Source: JAHECQ01 sp047638695 (lineage in GTDB: Bacteria; Actinomycetota; Acidimicrobiia; Acidimicrobiales; SZUA-35). From it: a stretch of 6,275 nt of DNA. The stretch lies in the NCBI GenBank assembly GCA_047638695.1, contig JBLINY010000188.1, positions 1 to 6,275 of the forward strand, given 5' to 3'. This document shows positions 1 through 6,244 of the stretch, one piece after another (within the stretch, counting starts at the first letter, position 1; the number at the start of each line of letters is the position of its first letter). Under the pieces are notes generated by a model. That model was not told the origin of the DNA and ran no database searches. It worked only from the letters and a program-made list of their open reading frames with translations. The position numbers and the translations under genes are program-made.

Positions 1-168
1 CAAGATCGGCAACAACATTCCGTCGCGTGCCGCTCTGGCCGACATCGGCCGGGACTTGCGGGCGTGATAGGTGCTCGGAGCGATCTTCGCGCCGGCCTCA
101 GTGAGGACACGACAGATCGGCTCAACTACGAACTCGTTGCGGTGCTCGTCGATGTAGTCGACGATCAC
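1..168 (-). CDS. IS3-family transposase OrfB, N-terminal part (truncated by window edge)
   Basis: This frame is -1 relative to orfA and encodes the start of the IS3 catalytic subunit. The visible 56 residues include VDYIDEHRNEFVVEPICRVL followed by TEAGAKIAPSTYHARKSRP, the HTH_21-type segment that precedes the DDE integrase core in this family. The catalytic DDE residues lie beyond base 1 and cannot be assessed. The frame is open back through the slippery site at 195-201, so the main product should be an OrfA-OrfB fusion joined through FFRGGALPPIE. A separate start is possible at GTG 168, which overlaps the orfA stop as GTGA. No stop or frameshift is visible in this part. Confidence 0.88.
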   Translation of the reverse strand, partial: MIVDYIDEHRNEFVVEPICRVLTEAGAKIAPSTYHARKSRPMSARAARDGMLLPIL

Positions 169-503
169 TTCGATGGGCGGTAGAGCTCCGCCGCGAAAAA
201 AGCTGAGGCCGACTTCAGGATCGAGTTCGCCCGACGCAGCTCCTTGTTTTCCTGCTCGAGTTCTTTGATCCGGGCCGCCTCAGCGGTGCTGACCCCGCCA
301 CGGTCACCGTGATCGATCTCGGACTGCTTGACCCACGATCGCAGCGACTCGACTCCGATGTCGAGTTGATCAGCGACACGCTTCACGGTGCCCTGCTTGG
401 TGTTCAGCTCTTTGCGGAGCTGGGTCACCATCCGGACCGCACGGTCCTTTTCCTCTCGGGAATAACGTCTCATTGTCGGCTTGCGCTTCATGTCTGTATT
501 CAT
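165..503 (-). CDS. IS3-family transposase OrfA
   Basis: This is the DNA-binding half of an IS3 transposase, which recognises the element ends. With the start chosen here it is 112 residues. The N-terminal part (KRKPTMRRYSREEKDRAVRMV) opens the usual helix-turn-helix, whose core (VADQLDIGVESLRSWVKQ) lies near residues 44-60. A coiled coil with a leucine-zipper pattern follows (IKELEQENKELRRANSILKS, about 79-98), then the family-typical tail SASAFFAAEL. I chose ATG 503 because AGAGG sits 9 bases upstream; an ATG three codons earlier (512) overlaps that ribosome-binding site, and ATGs at 491 and 473 are also possible. The protein appears intact. It is expected to act alone as a regulator and, after -1 frameshifting at 195-201, as the N-terminus of the OrfAB fusion transposase. 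Confidence 0.92.
   Translation of the reverse strand: MNTDMKRKPTMRRYSREEKDRAVRMVTQLRKELNTKQGTVKRVADQLDIGVESLRSWVKQSEIDHGDRGGVSTAEAARIKELEQENKELRRANSILKSASAFFAAELYRPSK
195..201 (-). promoter_or_regulatory. Programmed -1 ribosomal frameshift site (U_UUU_UUC)
   Basis: On the minus strand the orfA codons GCT TTT TTC contain T_TTT_TTC, a canonical X_XXY_YYZ slippery heptamer in the correct zero-frame phase. A -1 slip reads TTT TTT CGC GGC and enters the orfB frame, which has no stop between the slip site and orfB proper. This matches the way IS3 elements make the OrfAB transposase. That it actually slips is inference. Confidence 0.85.
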
Positions 504-504
504 A

Positions 505-533
505 GCTCTCATCCTCTTTCAAGGGTTGAGAGC
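505..533 (-). promoter_or_regulatory. Inverted repeat enclosing the orfA ribosome-binding site
   Basis: GCTCTCA and TGAGAGC form perfect 7-base arms (505-511 and 527-533) around a 15-base loop. On the minus-strand transcript the loop contains the AAGAGGA ribosome-binding site, and the downstream arm ends one base before the chosen ATG at 503. Such a fold could limit translation of orfA in transcripts entering from outside the element, as known for hairpins in other insertion sequences. The repeat is seen; the control role is inference. Confidence 0.5.
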
Positions 534-557
534 CACCACGCATCCCAGGGCGGTTCA
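532..557 (-). repeat. IS3 terminal inverted repeat (orfA-proximal end)
   Basis: The minus strand from 557 begins TGAACCGCCCTGGGATGC, the family-typical terminal sequence beginning with TG. The partner repeat is outside the window, so the inner limit is approximate. Confidence 0.7.
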
Positions 558-886
558 ACCCGGACTTCGCTATCGCGGTAGCTCGAAAACTCGCCGACCG
601 GCTGACTGCCCTTACCGATCAGCTCCTTGAGGTCACGAGCGGAACGGCACTTTCCCGAACGGCAAGTCGGGTACTCCAGCTGGTGCCGGAGAACCTGACA
701 GAAGGAATCGTCGACATCAAAACGCGAGTCTCCCAAGTCGAGCTGGCGGCATGGTCAGGCCTGTCCCGCGAGGGCACGGTGAAAGCCCTCAGGGACCTCC
801 GGGACAGCGAGATATTGGAAACTTCGCGCAGACACCTTCGCGTGCTCGACGTCGCACGGCTCCGCGACGTCGCCATCGGCGGGTAG
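558..886 (+). pseudogene. Crp/Fnr-family transcriptional regulator, C-terminal remnant cut by the IS3 element
   Basis: Reading in frame from 560, 108 codons plus a TAG stop encode the back half of a Crp/Fnr regulator. First comes a long dimerisation helix (PDFAIAVARKLADRLTALTDQLLE). The winged-helix DNA-binding domain follows, with the helix-turn-helix at VELAAWSGLSREGTVKALRDL and a final wing and strand at EILETSRRHLRVLDVARL. The recognition helix keeps the Arg-Glu pair (SRE) that contacts DNA in Crp, although the later Crp Arg is Lys here. The N-terminal cyclic-nucleotide-binding-type effector domain is missing. It is replaced at 557 by the IS end, and the frame meets a stop at 527 inside the IS. 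The only alternative start in the remnant is GTG 683, with no convincing ribosome-binding site, so a functional product is unlikely. The missing 5' part is expected on the far side of the IS, outside the window. Confidence 0.85.
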
Positions 887-961
887 ACCGAAGGCTCTCG
901 GCCAAACCTGGACCAATGAGCACTGGAGCGCAGACGAGTGTTCTGCAACCCCGCATAGTCG

Positions 962-973
962 GTTGAACTCAAC
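962..973. repeat. Short palindrome GTTGA-AC-TCAAC
   Basis: Five-base arms flank a two-base centre in the 104-base gap between the Crp remnant (stop at 886) and the start of the next relic (ATG 991). It could be a former operator, but no convincing -35/-10 pair lies beside it. I see no other feature in this gap. Confidence 0.25.
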
Positions 974-990
974 GAATTGCCGGGGGACTC

Positions 991-1521
991 ATGTCAGAAA
1001 AGCAATCACGCTACGCACCGAGCGAAACCCGAGACGCTGGAGAGAACGAGGCCGATCACCCAAATCGCCGCCGACGAACGTCCCCTTTCAGGCGACGCAG
1101 GCGTTGCCGGTCCTCCCATCCACTTCGAGCCCGGTCTTTGGCTCCACATCGGTGATCCGCGACCAACGGCTCGACATTGCCGGGCTTGGGACGATCCCCC
1201 ACCGAGCCCCGCAAATTGCTGGCTGCAGCAAACAACGACCCGGACATAACGATTCTTCACACGACCGAATTGTCAGTGGATACCACAATCCAGACCGGCG
1301 GCGTCCTCAACACGCCGTTTGTAGTGAAGCAGGCGAACGCCGCCGAGATGCAGTCCACGTTCTGGATTCAAACGGTTGTCGACAAAGCTGGCAAAGAGAG
1401 CAAGCGGCTTCAGTGCCTACAGGTGGTGATGTTGGACTTCTTCCCTCGCCAGGACGGCAAGGAAGGGCTGATCCGTTGGCCACACGTCAGCATCAACACC
1501 ATGACCAAGGTCGCCGGCTAA
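991..1521 (+). pseudogene. Frameshifted and internally deleted relic of an uncharacterised beta-rich protein
   Basis: Recognisable segments of what looks like one protein lie in successive frames. Frame 2 carries PETLERTRPITQIAADE and then GPPIHFEPGLWLHI (about 1028-1150). Frame 3 carries DQRLDIAGLGTIPHR (about 1161-1205). Frame 1 carries a long intact tail from about 1210 to the TAA at 1519 (NTPFVVKQANAAEMQSTFWI, then LDFF and IRWPHVSINTM). From memory, a family of uncharacterised bacterial proteins, some labelled heme-binding, shares the order EPGLW, TIPHG, FWI-TV, LQY-Q and WPHV; I am not sure of the family name. The gap between TIPHR and the tail is shorter than I recall in that family, suggesting an internal deletion. 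An ATG with upstream GGGGG lies at 991, but its frame stops at 1153. The tail alone could be translated from TTG 1177 (114 residues). It may be a real short gene, but decay fits better. Confidence 0.5.
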
Positions 1522-1527
1522 CTCTGC

Positions 1528-3042
1528 TCAGCCGTCGGCGCCGCCGGCCATGAGGAGACCCACTCGTTCACGATCTGCTTCGGCCCCGTCGATGACGGCC
1601 ACGATCTTGCCCTCGTACAGCACGGCGACTCGATCAGCGAGGCCAAGCACTTCGTCGAGTTCGGCCGACACCAAGAGCACGGCAACCCCAGCGTCGCGTT
1701 GATCGACGATTCGCTGATGGATGAACTCGATCGCGCCAATATCGATGCCCCGGGTGGGCTGAGCCGCGATGAGCAGCTGGATTCCAGCGCTGAACTCACG
1801 TCCGACGATGAGCTTCTGCTTGTTGCCACCCGAGAGGCTGCCAACGGGCGTCTCGATGCCGGGCGTGCGTACATCGAACTCCTCGACGAGCTTCGCTGCG
1901 TGTTCGTTGATGCGGTCGCGCTGTAGGAGCCCCCGTAGGGAGAACGGCTTGCGGTGGTAACGGTTGAGCACCGAGTTCTCGGCCACTGAGTAGGCCCCGA
2001 TGAAACCGTGTTTCTCACGGTCTTCGGGAATGTGGCCGACGCCCTCTTCCGCGACAGAGCGGGGGCTTGCTGACGTTATGGACTTTCCGCCAAGTTCGAC
2101 AGTGCCGCCGAGCGTCCGACGTAGCCCGGTGATTGCTTCGACCAGCTCGCGTTGACCATTGCCTTCAACACCGGCGATACCCAAGATCTCTCCGGCACGC
2201 ACGTCGAGCGACATTCCGTCAACTGCCCGCTGACCACGATCGTCGTCGACCACGAGGTCACTGACGTTCAGAACAACTTCCCCTGGTGTGGCTTCGTTCT
2301 TGTCGACGCGGAGCACCACCGAGCGGCCGACCATCATCTCCGCCAGCCCAGTCTCACTGGTTTCGGCTGGCGTCGTAGAACCGACGACCTTGCCGCCGCG
2401 CAGCACCACGATGTCATCGGCAATAGTTTGGACTTCTCGCAGCTTGTGGGTGATGAAGACGATGCCGACGCCTTGGGCTGTCAGCTCCTTCAGTACCCCA
2501 AGCAGATGGTCGGTCTCTCGTGGGGTGAGCACCGCTGTGGGTTCGTCCAGAATCAGCACGTCGGCGTCGCGATACAACGCCTTGAGAATCTCGACCCGTT
2601 GCTGGGACCCAACTGGGAGATCTTCGATGTTGGCGTCGATCTCGACCTCGAGTCCGAAACGGATTGCGAGCTCCAACACCCGTTTGCGAGCGTCGGACAT
2701 GTCGAGCATTCCCCGGCTAGCGGGCTCGGCACCAAGGACGATGTTCTCGACCACGGTCATGGTCGGCACCAGCTGGAAATGCTGATGCACCATCCCTATA
2801 CCGCGAGAGATCGCATCTGCGGGACCGTCGAGTGACACCACTTGGTCCTTGATGACCACTTCGCCCGAATCGGGTTGGTGGAGGCCAAACAGGATGTTGA
2901 CGAGTGTGCTCTTGCCGGCCCCATTTTCGCCCAACAAGGCGAGGATGCGGCCCGGTCGAAGTTCGATTGACACGTCGTCGTTGGCCAGAACCCCGGGGAA
3001 CTGTTTGGTGATGTTGCGTGCAGCGAGCAGGACCTCAGTCAT
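1528..3042 (-). CDS. Nucleoside-type ABC importer ATPase with two fused nucleotide-binding domains
   Basis: This 504-residue cytoplasmic protein carries two ABC domains, as in the BmpA/NupO and RbsA/MglA ATPases, and powers the two permeases encoded upstream. Domain 1 has Walker A GENGAGKST (38-46), a Q-loop region MVHQHFQLVP (84-93), signature-like VGSQQ (144-148), Walker B LILDEP (163-168) and switch His199. Domain 2 has a degenerate Walker A, GVEGNGQREL (291-300), without the Lys-Ser/Thr. It has a good signature SLSGGNKQ (402-409) but Walker B LLIAAQPTRG (423-432), with Gln428 where the catalytic Glu would be. This asymmetry is normal for the family, so one ATPase site is presumably the main one. 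ATG 3042 is chosen because MTEVLLAARNITKQFPG matches usual N-termini and AGAAGG lies upstream; an open frame to 3117 only overlaps permease 2. It starts 4 bases after the permease 2 stop. No terminator follows. Confidence 0.95.
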   Translation of the reverse strand: MTEVLLAARNITKQFPGVLANDDVSIELRPGRILALLGENGAGKSTLVNILFGLHQPDSGEVVIKDQVVSLDGPADAISRGIGMVHQHFQLVPTMTVVENIVLGAEPASRGMLDMSDARKRVLELAIRFGLEVEIDANIEDLPVGSQQRVEILKALYRDADVLILDEPTAVLTPRETDHLLGVLKELTAQGVGIVFITHKLREVQTIADDIVVLRGGKVVGSTTPAETSETGLAEMMVGRSVVLRVDKNEATPGEVVLNVSDLVVDDDRGQRAVDGMSLDVRAGEILGIAGVEGNGQRELVEAITGLRRTLGGTVELGGKSITSASPRSVAEEGVGHIPEDREKHGFIGAYSVAENSVLNRYHRKPFSLRGLLQRDRINEHAAKLVEEFDVRTPGIETPVGSLSGGNKQKLIVGREFSAGIQLLIAAQPTRGIDIGAIEFIHQRIVDQRDAGVAVLLVSAELDEVLGLADRVAVLYEGKIVAVIDGAEADRERVGLLMAGGADG

Positions 3043-3046
3043 CAGT

Positions 3047-4036
3047 TCAGCCCTTCTCGTAGGGCTGGCCGAGCGCTGCGGGGTCACGCATGGATCCGAA
3101 AAACCCACTAAAAGCAACGACGAGGATCGTCACCACGAACGGCAACATGCCGATGAACTGTGGCGGGATATCGAACGTGTTGTTGAGCTGAAACTGGCTC
3201 TGCAACGCGGTGGTGAAGCCAAAGAAAAGGGCCGCCGCATACGCGCCAAACGGCGTGCGCCGACCGAAGATCATCACTGCCAAGGCCAGGAAACCACGAC
3301 CACCACTCATCCCCCGGCTAAAGGTCCCCACCGACTCGAGGGCGAGGTATGCGCCGCCGAGACCAGCCAAGCCACCAGCGAGCGTCACGTTGAGGTAGCG
3401 GAGTTTGATGACGTCGACACCGACGGTATCGACCGCTCCAGGATGTTCGCCGACGGCGCGCGTACGGAGGCCCCACACTGACTTGAACAGTGCGATGTGG
3501 ACCACCACGACGAGAATCATGGTGAGGTACGTCAGCGGTGGGCGGTTGAACAAGACCGTGCCCACGAGCGGCAGATCACCAAGCGGTCCCAGCTTGATCG
3601 ACGAATACTTGGCGGTACCAAGTGAGCGGCCTCGATCGAAGAAGAAACTCGTCACACCAACTGCGGCGATGTTGATCACTGTGCCAGCGATGATCTGATC
3701 GATCTTCAGACCGACTGACATGGCGGCGAGTGCCCACCCGAGGGCCAGCCCAGTACCGATTCCGACAAAGACGCCCAACGCCAGCGAGCCTGTCATCGAC
3801 GTGACGGTGAACGACAAAAACGCGGCCATGAGGAACTGGCCTTCGATACCGATGTTTACGACGCCTGATCGTTCACCGATCATGCCGCACATGGCCCCGA
3901 GCACTAGCAGCGTCGCAGCCCGCACCGTGCCGGACAAGACGGCAGTGGTCTGTTGGCCGTCCATGGCATAGAAGATCACCGAGGTGATCATCACGATGAC
4001 TGCGCCGGCGATGGCGAGATTTCGCCGGGTCATCAT
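3047..4036 (-). CDS. ABC importer permease 2 (BPD_transp_2, NupQ/YufQ-like)
   Basis: An inner-membrane channel subunit of 329 residues from the chosen start, a normal length for the family. It is strongly hydrophobic with roughly eight to ten membrane segments, the first near the N-terminus (LAIAGAVIVMITSVIFYAM). The conserved block GERSGVVNIGIEGQF near residues 54-68 is the hallmark of the second permease of nucleoside/BMP-type importers. The cytoplasmic loop GLRTRAVGEHPGAVDTVGVD is the likely contact with the ATPase, followed by GGRGFLALAVMIFGRR. ATG 4036 overlaps the permease 1 stop as ATGA, with GGGG about 8 bases upstream. An ATG at 4048 would add four residues (MGQL) but has no ribosome-binding site, and ATG 4033 directly follows. 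Pairing with permease 1 as a heterodimer is expected from the family. Confidence 0.95.
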   Translation of the reverse strand: MMTRRNLAIAGAVIVMITSVIFYAMDGQQTTAVLSGTVRAATLLVLGAMCGMIGERSGVVNIGIEGQFLMAAFLSFTVTSMTGSLALGVFVGIGTGLALGWALAAMSVGLKIDQIIAGTVINIAAVGVTSFFFDRGRSLGTAKYSSIKLGPLGDLPLVGTVLFNRPPLTYLTMILVVVVHIALFKSVWGLRTRAVGEHPGAVDTVGVDVIKLRYLNVTLAGGLAGLGGAYLALESVGTFSRGMSGGRGFLALAVMIFGRRTPFGAYAAALFFGFTTALQSQFQLNNTFDIPPQFIGMLPFVVTILVVAFSGFFGSMRDPAALGQPYEKG

Positions 4037-5106
4037 GAGCTGCCCCATCCGGTACTCAGACTGAGGTTCTCGCCCTCGCCGTCGGATCGCAGACGAAGAA
4101 TCCAGCGGACAATCATCGGAGCCGCAACGAACAACAGGATCATGGCCTGGATCACATCGATGATCTCAGGCGACACACCTGACACGAACTGCATCTTCGA
4201 GGAGCCCGCTTCCATCAACCCGACGAGCAGTCCCGCTGGAATGACCGCCACGGGGTTGGCTCGTGCCAATAGGGCGATAGTGATGCCTTCGAATCCAAGA
4301 CCGACGTTGACACCAGCCTCGAACCGGCCATCGACGCCAAGTGTCTCCACCGCTCCGCCGAAGCCGGCGAGCATGCCCGAGATTGCCATGACCGACATGG
4401 TGATGGTTCGGGTGCTGATGCCCGAGTAACGCGCAGCGCTTGGATTCAGCCCGACGCTGCGGATCTCGAAGCCGAAGGTCGTGCGCTGCAGCAGGTACCA
4501 GCAGCCGATGGCCACGATGATCGCCAGCAGGAACCCAGCAGGGATCGAACCCCACGTCGGGATCACGGCTGAGTCTTCGACAAGAGGGGTCCGGGCGATG
4601 ATGTTGTCGCCGGTGTTGTCTTTCCACGGGCTGGCGGCAAGCCAGTCGGTGAGATTGCCACCGACGAAGTTGAGCATGATCGTGACGATCACCTCATGGG
4701 CGCCCGACGTCGCCTTGAGCACGCCAGCGATGCCGCCCCAGACAGCTCCGGCGAGCCCGCCAACAATGAGCGCCAGAGGCAGATGAATGATGAGCGGCAG
4801 TCCATCGATGCTGAACCCGACGCCAGCGGCAAAAGCCGCGCCGACAAGCAACTGGCCTTGACCGCCGATGTTGAACATGCCGGCCTTGAAGGCGAACGCT
4901 ACGGCCAACCCGCCGAAGATCAGGGGCGTTGCCTTCTCGAGCGTGCGTTGAAGAGCGTCGCCGTCGCCAACACCGCCTTGGAGCAGAGCTTGATATGCCT
5001 CGAGAGGGTTGTTGCCTTGAATCAGGATCAGCACAGCACCGAGCAGCAATCCGAGCAGGACTGCCACCGACGGAATGAGTGCGCTGCGGGCTAGGGATCG
5101 AATCAT
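4033..5106 (-). CDS. ABC importer permease 1 (BPD_transp_2, NupP/YufP-like)
   Basis: An inner-membrane channel subunit of 357 residues. A first membrane helix (about residues 10-30) is followed by a periplasm-facing stretch (NNPLEAYQALLQGG). Next comes the family block ATPLIFGGLAVAFAFKAGMF and NIGGQGQL (59-86), typical of the first permease of BMP-type nucleoside importers. The coupling loop FGFEIRSVGLNPSAARYSGI (211-230) should dock on the ATPase, and GFEGITIALLARANP (271-285) is also conserved. About nine membrane segments can be drawn, the last near 312-338, with a polar C-terminal tail. The gene lies 91 bases after the lipoprotein gene and overlaps permease 2 by four bases. Its ATG at 5106 has no clear ribosome-binding site: CACTCCCGTACCG precedes it. 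The chosen start nevertheless gives the expected N-terminal helix. Confidence 0.95.
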   Translation of the reverse strand: MIRSLARSALIPSVAVLLGLLLGAVLILIQGNNPLEAYQALLQGGVGDGDALQRTLEKATPLIFGGLAVAFAFKAGMFNIGGQGQLLVGAAFAAGVGFSIDGLPLIIHLPLALIVGGLAGAVWGGIAGVLKATSGAHEVIVTIMLNFVGGNLTDWLAASPWKDNTGDNIIARTPLVEDSAVIPTWGSIPAGFLLAIIVAIGCWYLLQRTTFGFEIRSVGLNPSAARYSGISTRTITMSVMAISGMLAGFGGAVETLGVDGRFEAGVNVGLGFEGITIALLARANPVAVIPAGLLVGLMEAGSSKMQFVSGVSPEIIDVIQAMILLFVAAPMIVRWILRLRSDGEGENLSLSTGWGSS

Positions 5107-5116
5107 CGGTACGGGA

Positions 5117-5126
5117 GTGTTTACAC
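5117..5126. repeat. Small palindrome GTGTTTACAC upstream of permease 1
   Basis: A near-perfect ten-base palindrome (GTGT-TT-ACAC) lies 11-20 bases before the permease 1 start, where a ribosome-binding site would be expected. Its role is unknown and it could be chance. Confidence 0.25.
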
Positions 5127-5132
5127 GCGACC

Positions 5133-5168
5133 CGGGGGCACCAGCGCATCGATGCGCCGACGCCCCCG
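5133..5168 (-). promoter_or_regulatory. Strong intercistronic hairpin between lipoprotein and permease 1 genes
   Basis: In the minus-strand transcript the arms CGGGGGC-GUCG-GCGCA and UGCGC-UGGU-GCCCCCG pair over 16 positions (three of them G-U) around a UCGA loop. On the plus strand the middle four positions give three A-C mismatches, so the full fold is specific to the operon transcript. No U-run follows, so it is not a textbook intrinsic terminator. It lies 29 bases after the lipoprotein stop and 26 bases before the permease 1 start. It more likely protects the upstream mRNA or causes partial termination, so that more lipoprotein than permease is made (inference). Confidence 0.7.
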
Positions 5169-5197
5169 CAGCTCACATAAACGTGTTCGTCAGTTGA

Positions 5198-6238
5198 TCA
5201 ACCGACCGGGTAGCCGGTAGGGATCGAGCCGTCGTTGAGGCCAGCGAGGACCTCTTCGAGCGTGGCGCGCATCTCAGCGGTGACCACATCGTCGAAATCG
5301 TGGTACGGAGCGAGGCCGACTTCGCCGACGAAGTTGCCCGGTGGCAGGGTTCCTGCGCCCGACTGACCGATGAGGTCAGCAACACCGGGGACGATGAGCT
5401 TCATTGCCGAGGTCACGAGGCACGGCTGTGCTTCGGGCACGGTGTCCCACTGGTCGGTATCGACGCCGACGCACAAGGCGCCTTCTTCGCTAGCTACTTC
5501 AACGAGCGCACCGTTACCGGTGGAGCCCCCAGCGCCAAAGATGATGTCGGCGCCATTGTCGAGAGCCTGACGAGCGGTGGTTGCACCCCACTCAGGATCA
5601 CCGAAGGCAACGTCGAGGCCACCTGGATGGTAGGTGGACACGGTCTCGACTGCGGAGTTGGTGTAACGAGCGCCGTTCTCCCAGCCTTCCTTGAAGGCCA
5701 CGACCGGTGGGACGAGGTCGGTGCCGAGAACGGCGCCAACAACGTTGGACTGGGTGAGCATGCCGGCGAGAGCGCCAGCGAGGAAGCCGCTCTTGTCTTC
5801 AGGGAAGATCAGTCCGGCAACGTTGGCCTTTTCTTCGCCCTGGAACTGGTCGACACCGATGAAGTCAACGTCGGGGTTGGCGTCGGCGGCAATCGCGGTT
5901 GCTTCACCCATGCCGAAACCAACGGTCACGATGATGTCGTAGCCCTGGTCGAGGAACAGCTGGATGTTCGCTTCGTAGTCCTTGGCTTCTTCGGTCTCGA
6001 TGAACTCGATCTTGGCAGCGCCGAGGGCTTCGGCGCCTTGCTGGGCACCTTCCCAAGCGGACTGGTTGAAGCTCTTGTCGTCAACCTTGCCTGTGTCGGT
6101 AACGAGGCCGACGCACACGACGTCCTCATCAGCGCAGTCTGCTTCTGCATCGGAGCTGGAGTCGCTGTCGCCACACGCTGCTGCGATGAGGCCAAGCGCC
6201 ATAAAGAGCGCTGCCAAGCGCTTCCACGTCTTCGTCAT
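5198..6238 (-). CDS. BMP-family substrate-binding lipoprotein of a nucleoside ABC importer
   Basis: A secreted, lipid-anchored ligand-binding protein of 346 residues, the usual size for the BMP/PnrA/NupN family. The N-terminus MTKTWKR is basic and is followed by a hydrophobic stretch and lipobox IAAAC with Cys22 as the lipidated residue, then a Ser/Asp-rich linker. The BMP signature GLVTDTGKVDDKSFNQSAWE spans 44-63. Further conserved blocks are VTVGFGMGEA (104-113), FIGVDQ (126-131), IIFGAGGSTGNGALVE (232-247), CVGVDTDQW (256-264) and TSAMK (276-280). In related PnrA-type proteins equivalent blocks hold the nucleoside (family knowledge). Mature Cys35/Cys42 and Cys256/Cys273 form two local pairs that could be disulfides. 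ATG 6238 has AAGGA six bases upstream. The protein is acidic overall. It is the first gene of the operon seen here. Purine nucleoside is the likely ligand, but the exact substrate cannot be read. Confidence 0.95.
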   Translation of the reverse strand: MTKTWKRLAALFMALGLIAAACGDSDSSSDAEADCADEDVVCVGLVTDTGKVDDKSFNQSAWEGAQQGAEALGAAKIEFIETEEAKDYEANIQLFLDQGYDIIVTVGFGMGEATAIAADANPDVDFIGVDQFQGEEKANVAGLIFPEDKSGFLAGALAGMLTQSNVVGAVLGTDLVPPVVAFKEGWENGARYTNSAVETVSTYHPGGLDVAFGDPEWGATTARQALDNGADIIFGAGGSTGNGALVEVASEEGALCVGVDTDQWDTVPEAQPCLVTSAMKLIVPGVADLIGQSGAGTLPPGNFVGEVGLAPYHDFDDVVTAEMRATLEEVLAGLNDGSIPTGYPVG

Positions 6239-6244
6239 GGTGAA

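Larger units (their letters stand above)
1..557 (-). mobile_element. IS3-family insertion sequence, one end (partial, runs off the left edge)
   Basis: The segment carries the two-gene layout of the IS3 family on the minus strand: a small HTH/leucine-zipper orfA, a slippery site, and an overlapping orfB that continues beyond base 1. The outer end reads TGAACCGCCCTGGG on the minus strand starting at 557. This fits the TG...CA termini and the TGAACCGCCC-type inverted repeat common in actinobacterial IS3 elements (known from the family). Immediately to the right, coding sequence of an unrelated Crp-like gene begins, which places the boundary at 557/558. The other inverted repeat and most of orfB are outside the window, so completeness and the 3-4 base target duplication (candidate ACC at 558-560) cannot be checked here. 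Confidence 0.9.

Noticed and set aside
683..886. A functional 67-residue winged-helix protein from GTG 683
   Set aside because: Clear Crp-type coding similarity continues upstream of the GTG to the IS junction, and no convincing ribosome-binding site precedes it, so it is part of a truncated gene.
1500..1550. Bidirectional terminator between the ATPase and the convergent relic
   Set aside because: GC-rich repeats (GCCGGC at 1513 and again near 1543) exist but no stable stem followed by a T-run on either strand.
963..1553. A single 196-residue plus-strand gene
   Set aside because: It runs across the relic and into the end of the ATPase gene; only a short middle part (DQRLDIAGLGTIPHR) looks protein-like, the rest being out-of-frame sequence.
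2152..3481. Long plus-strand open frames (2152-2835, 2849-3481) opposite the ATPase and permease 2
   Set aside because: They lie antisense to clearly conserved transporter genes, have low-complexity translations with no family pattern, and arise from GC-rich codon bias.
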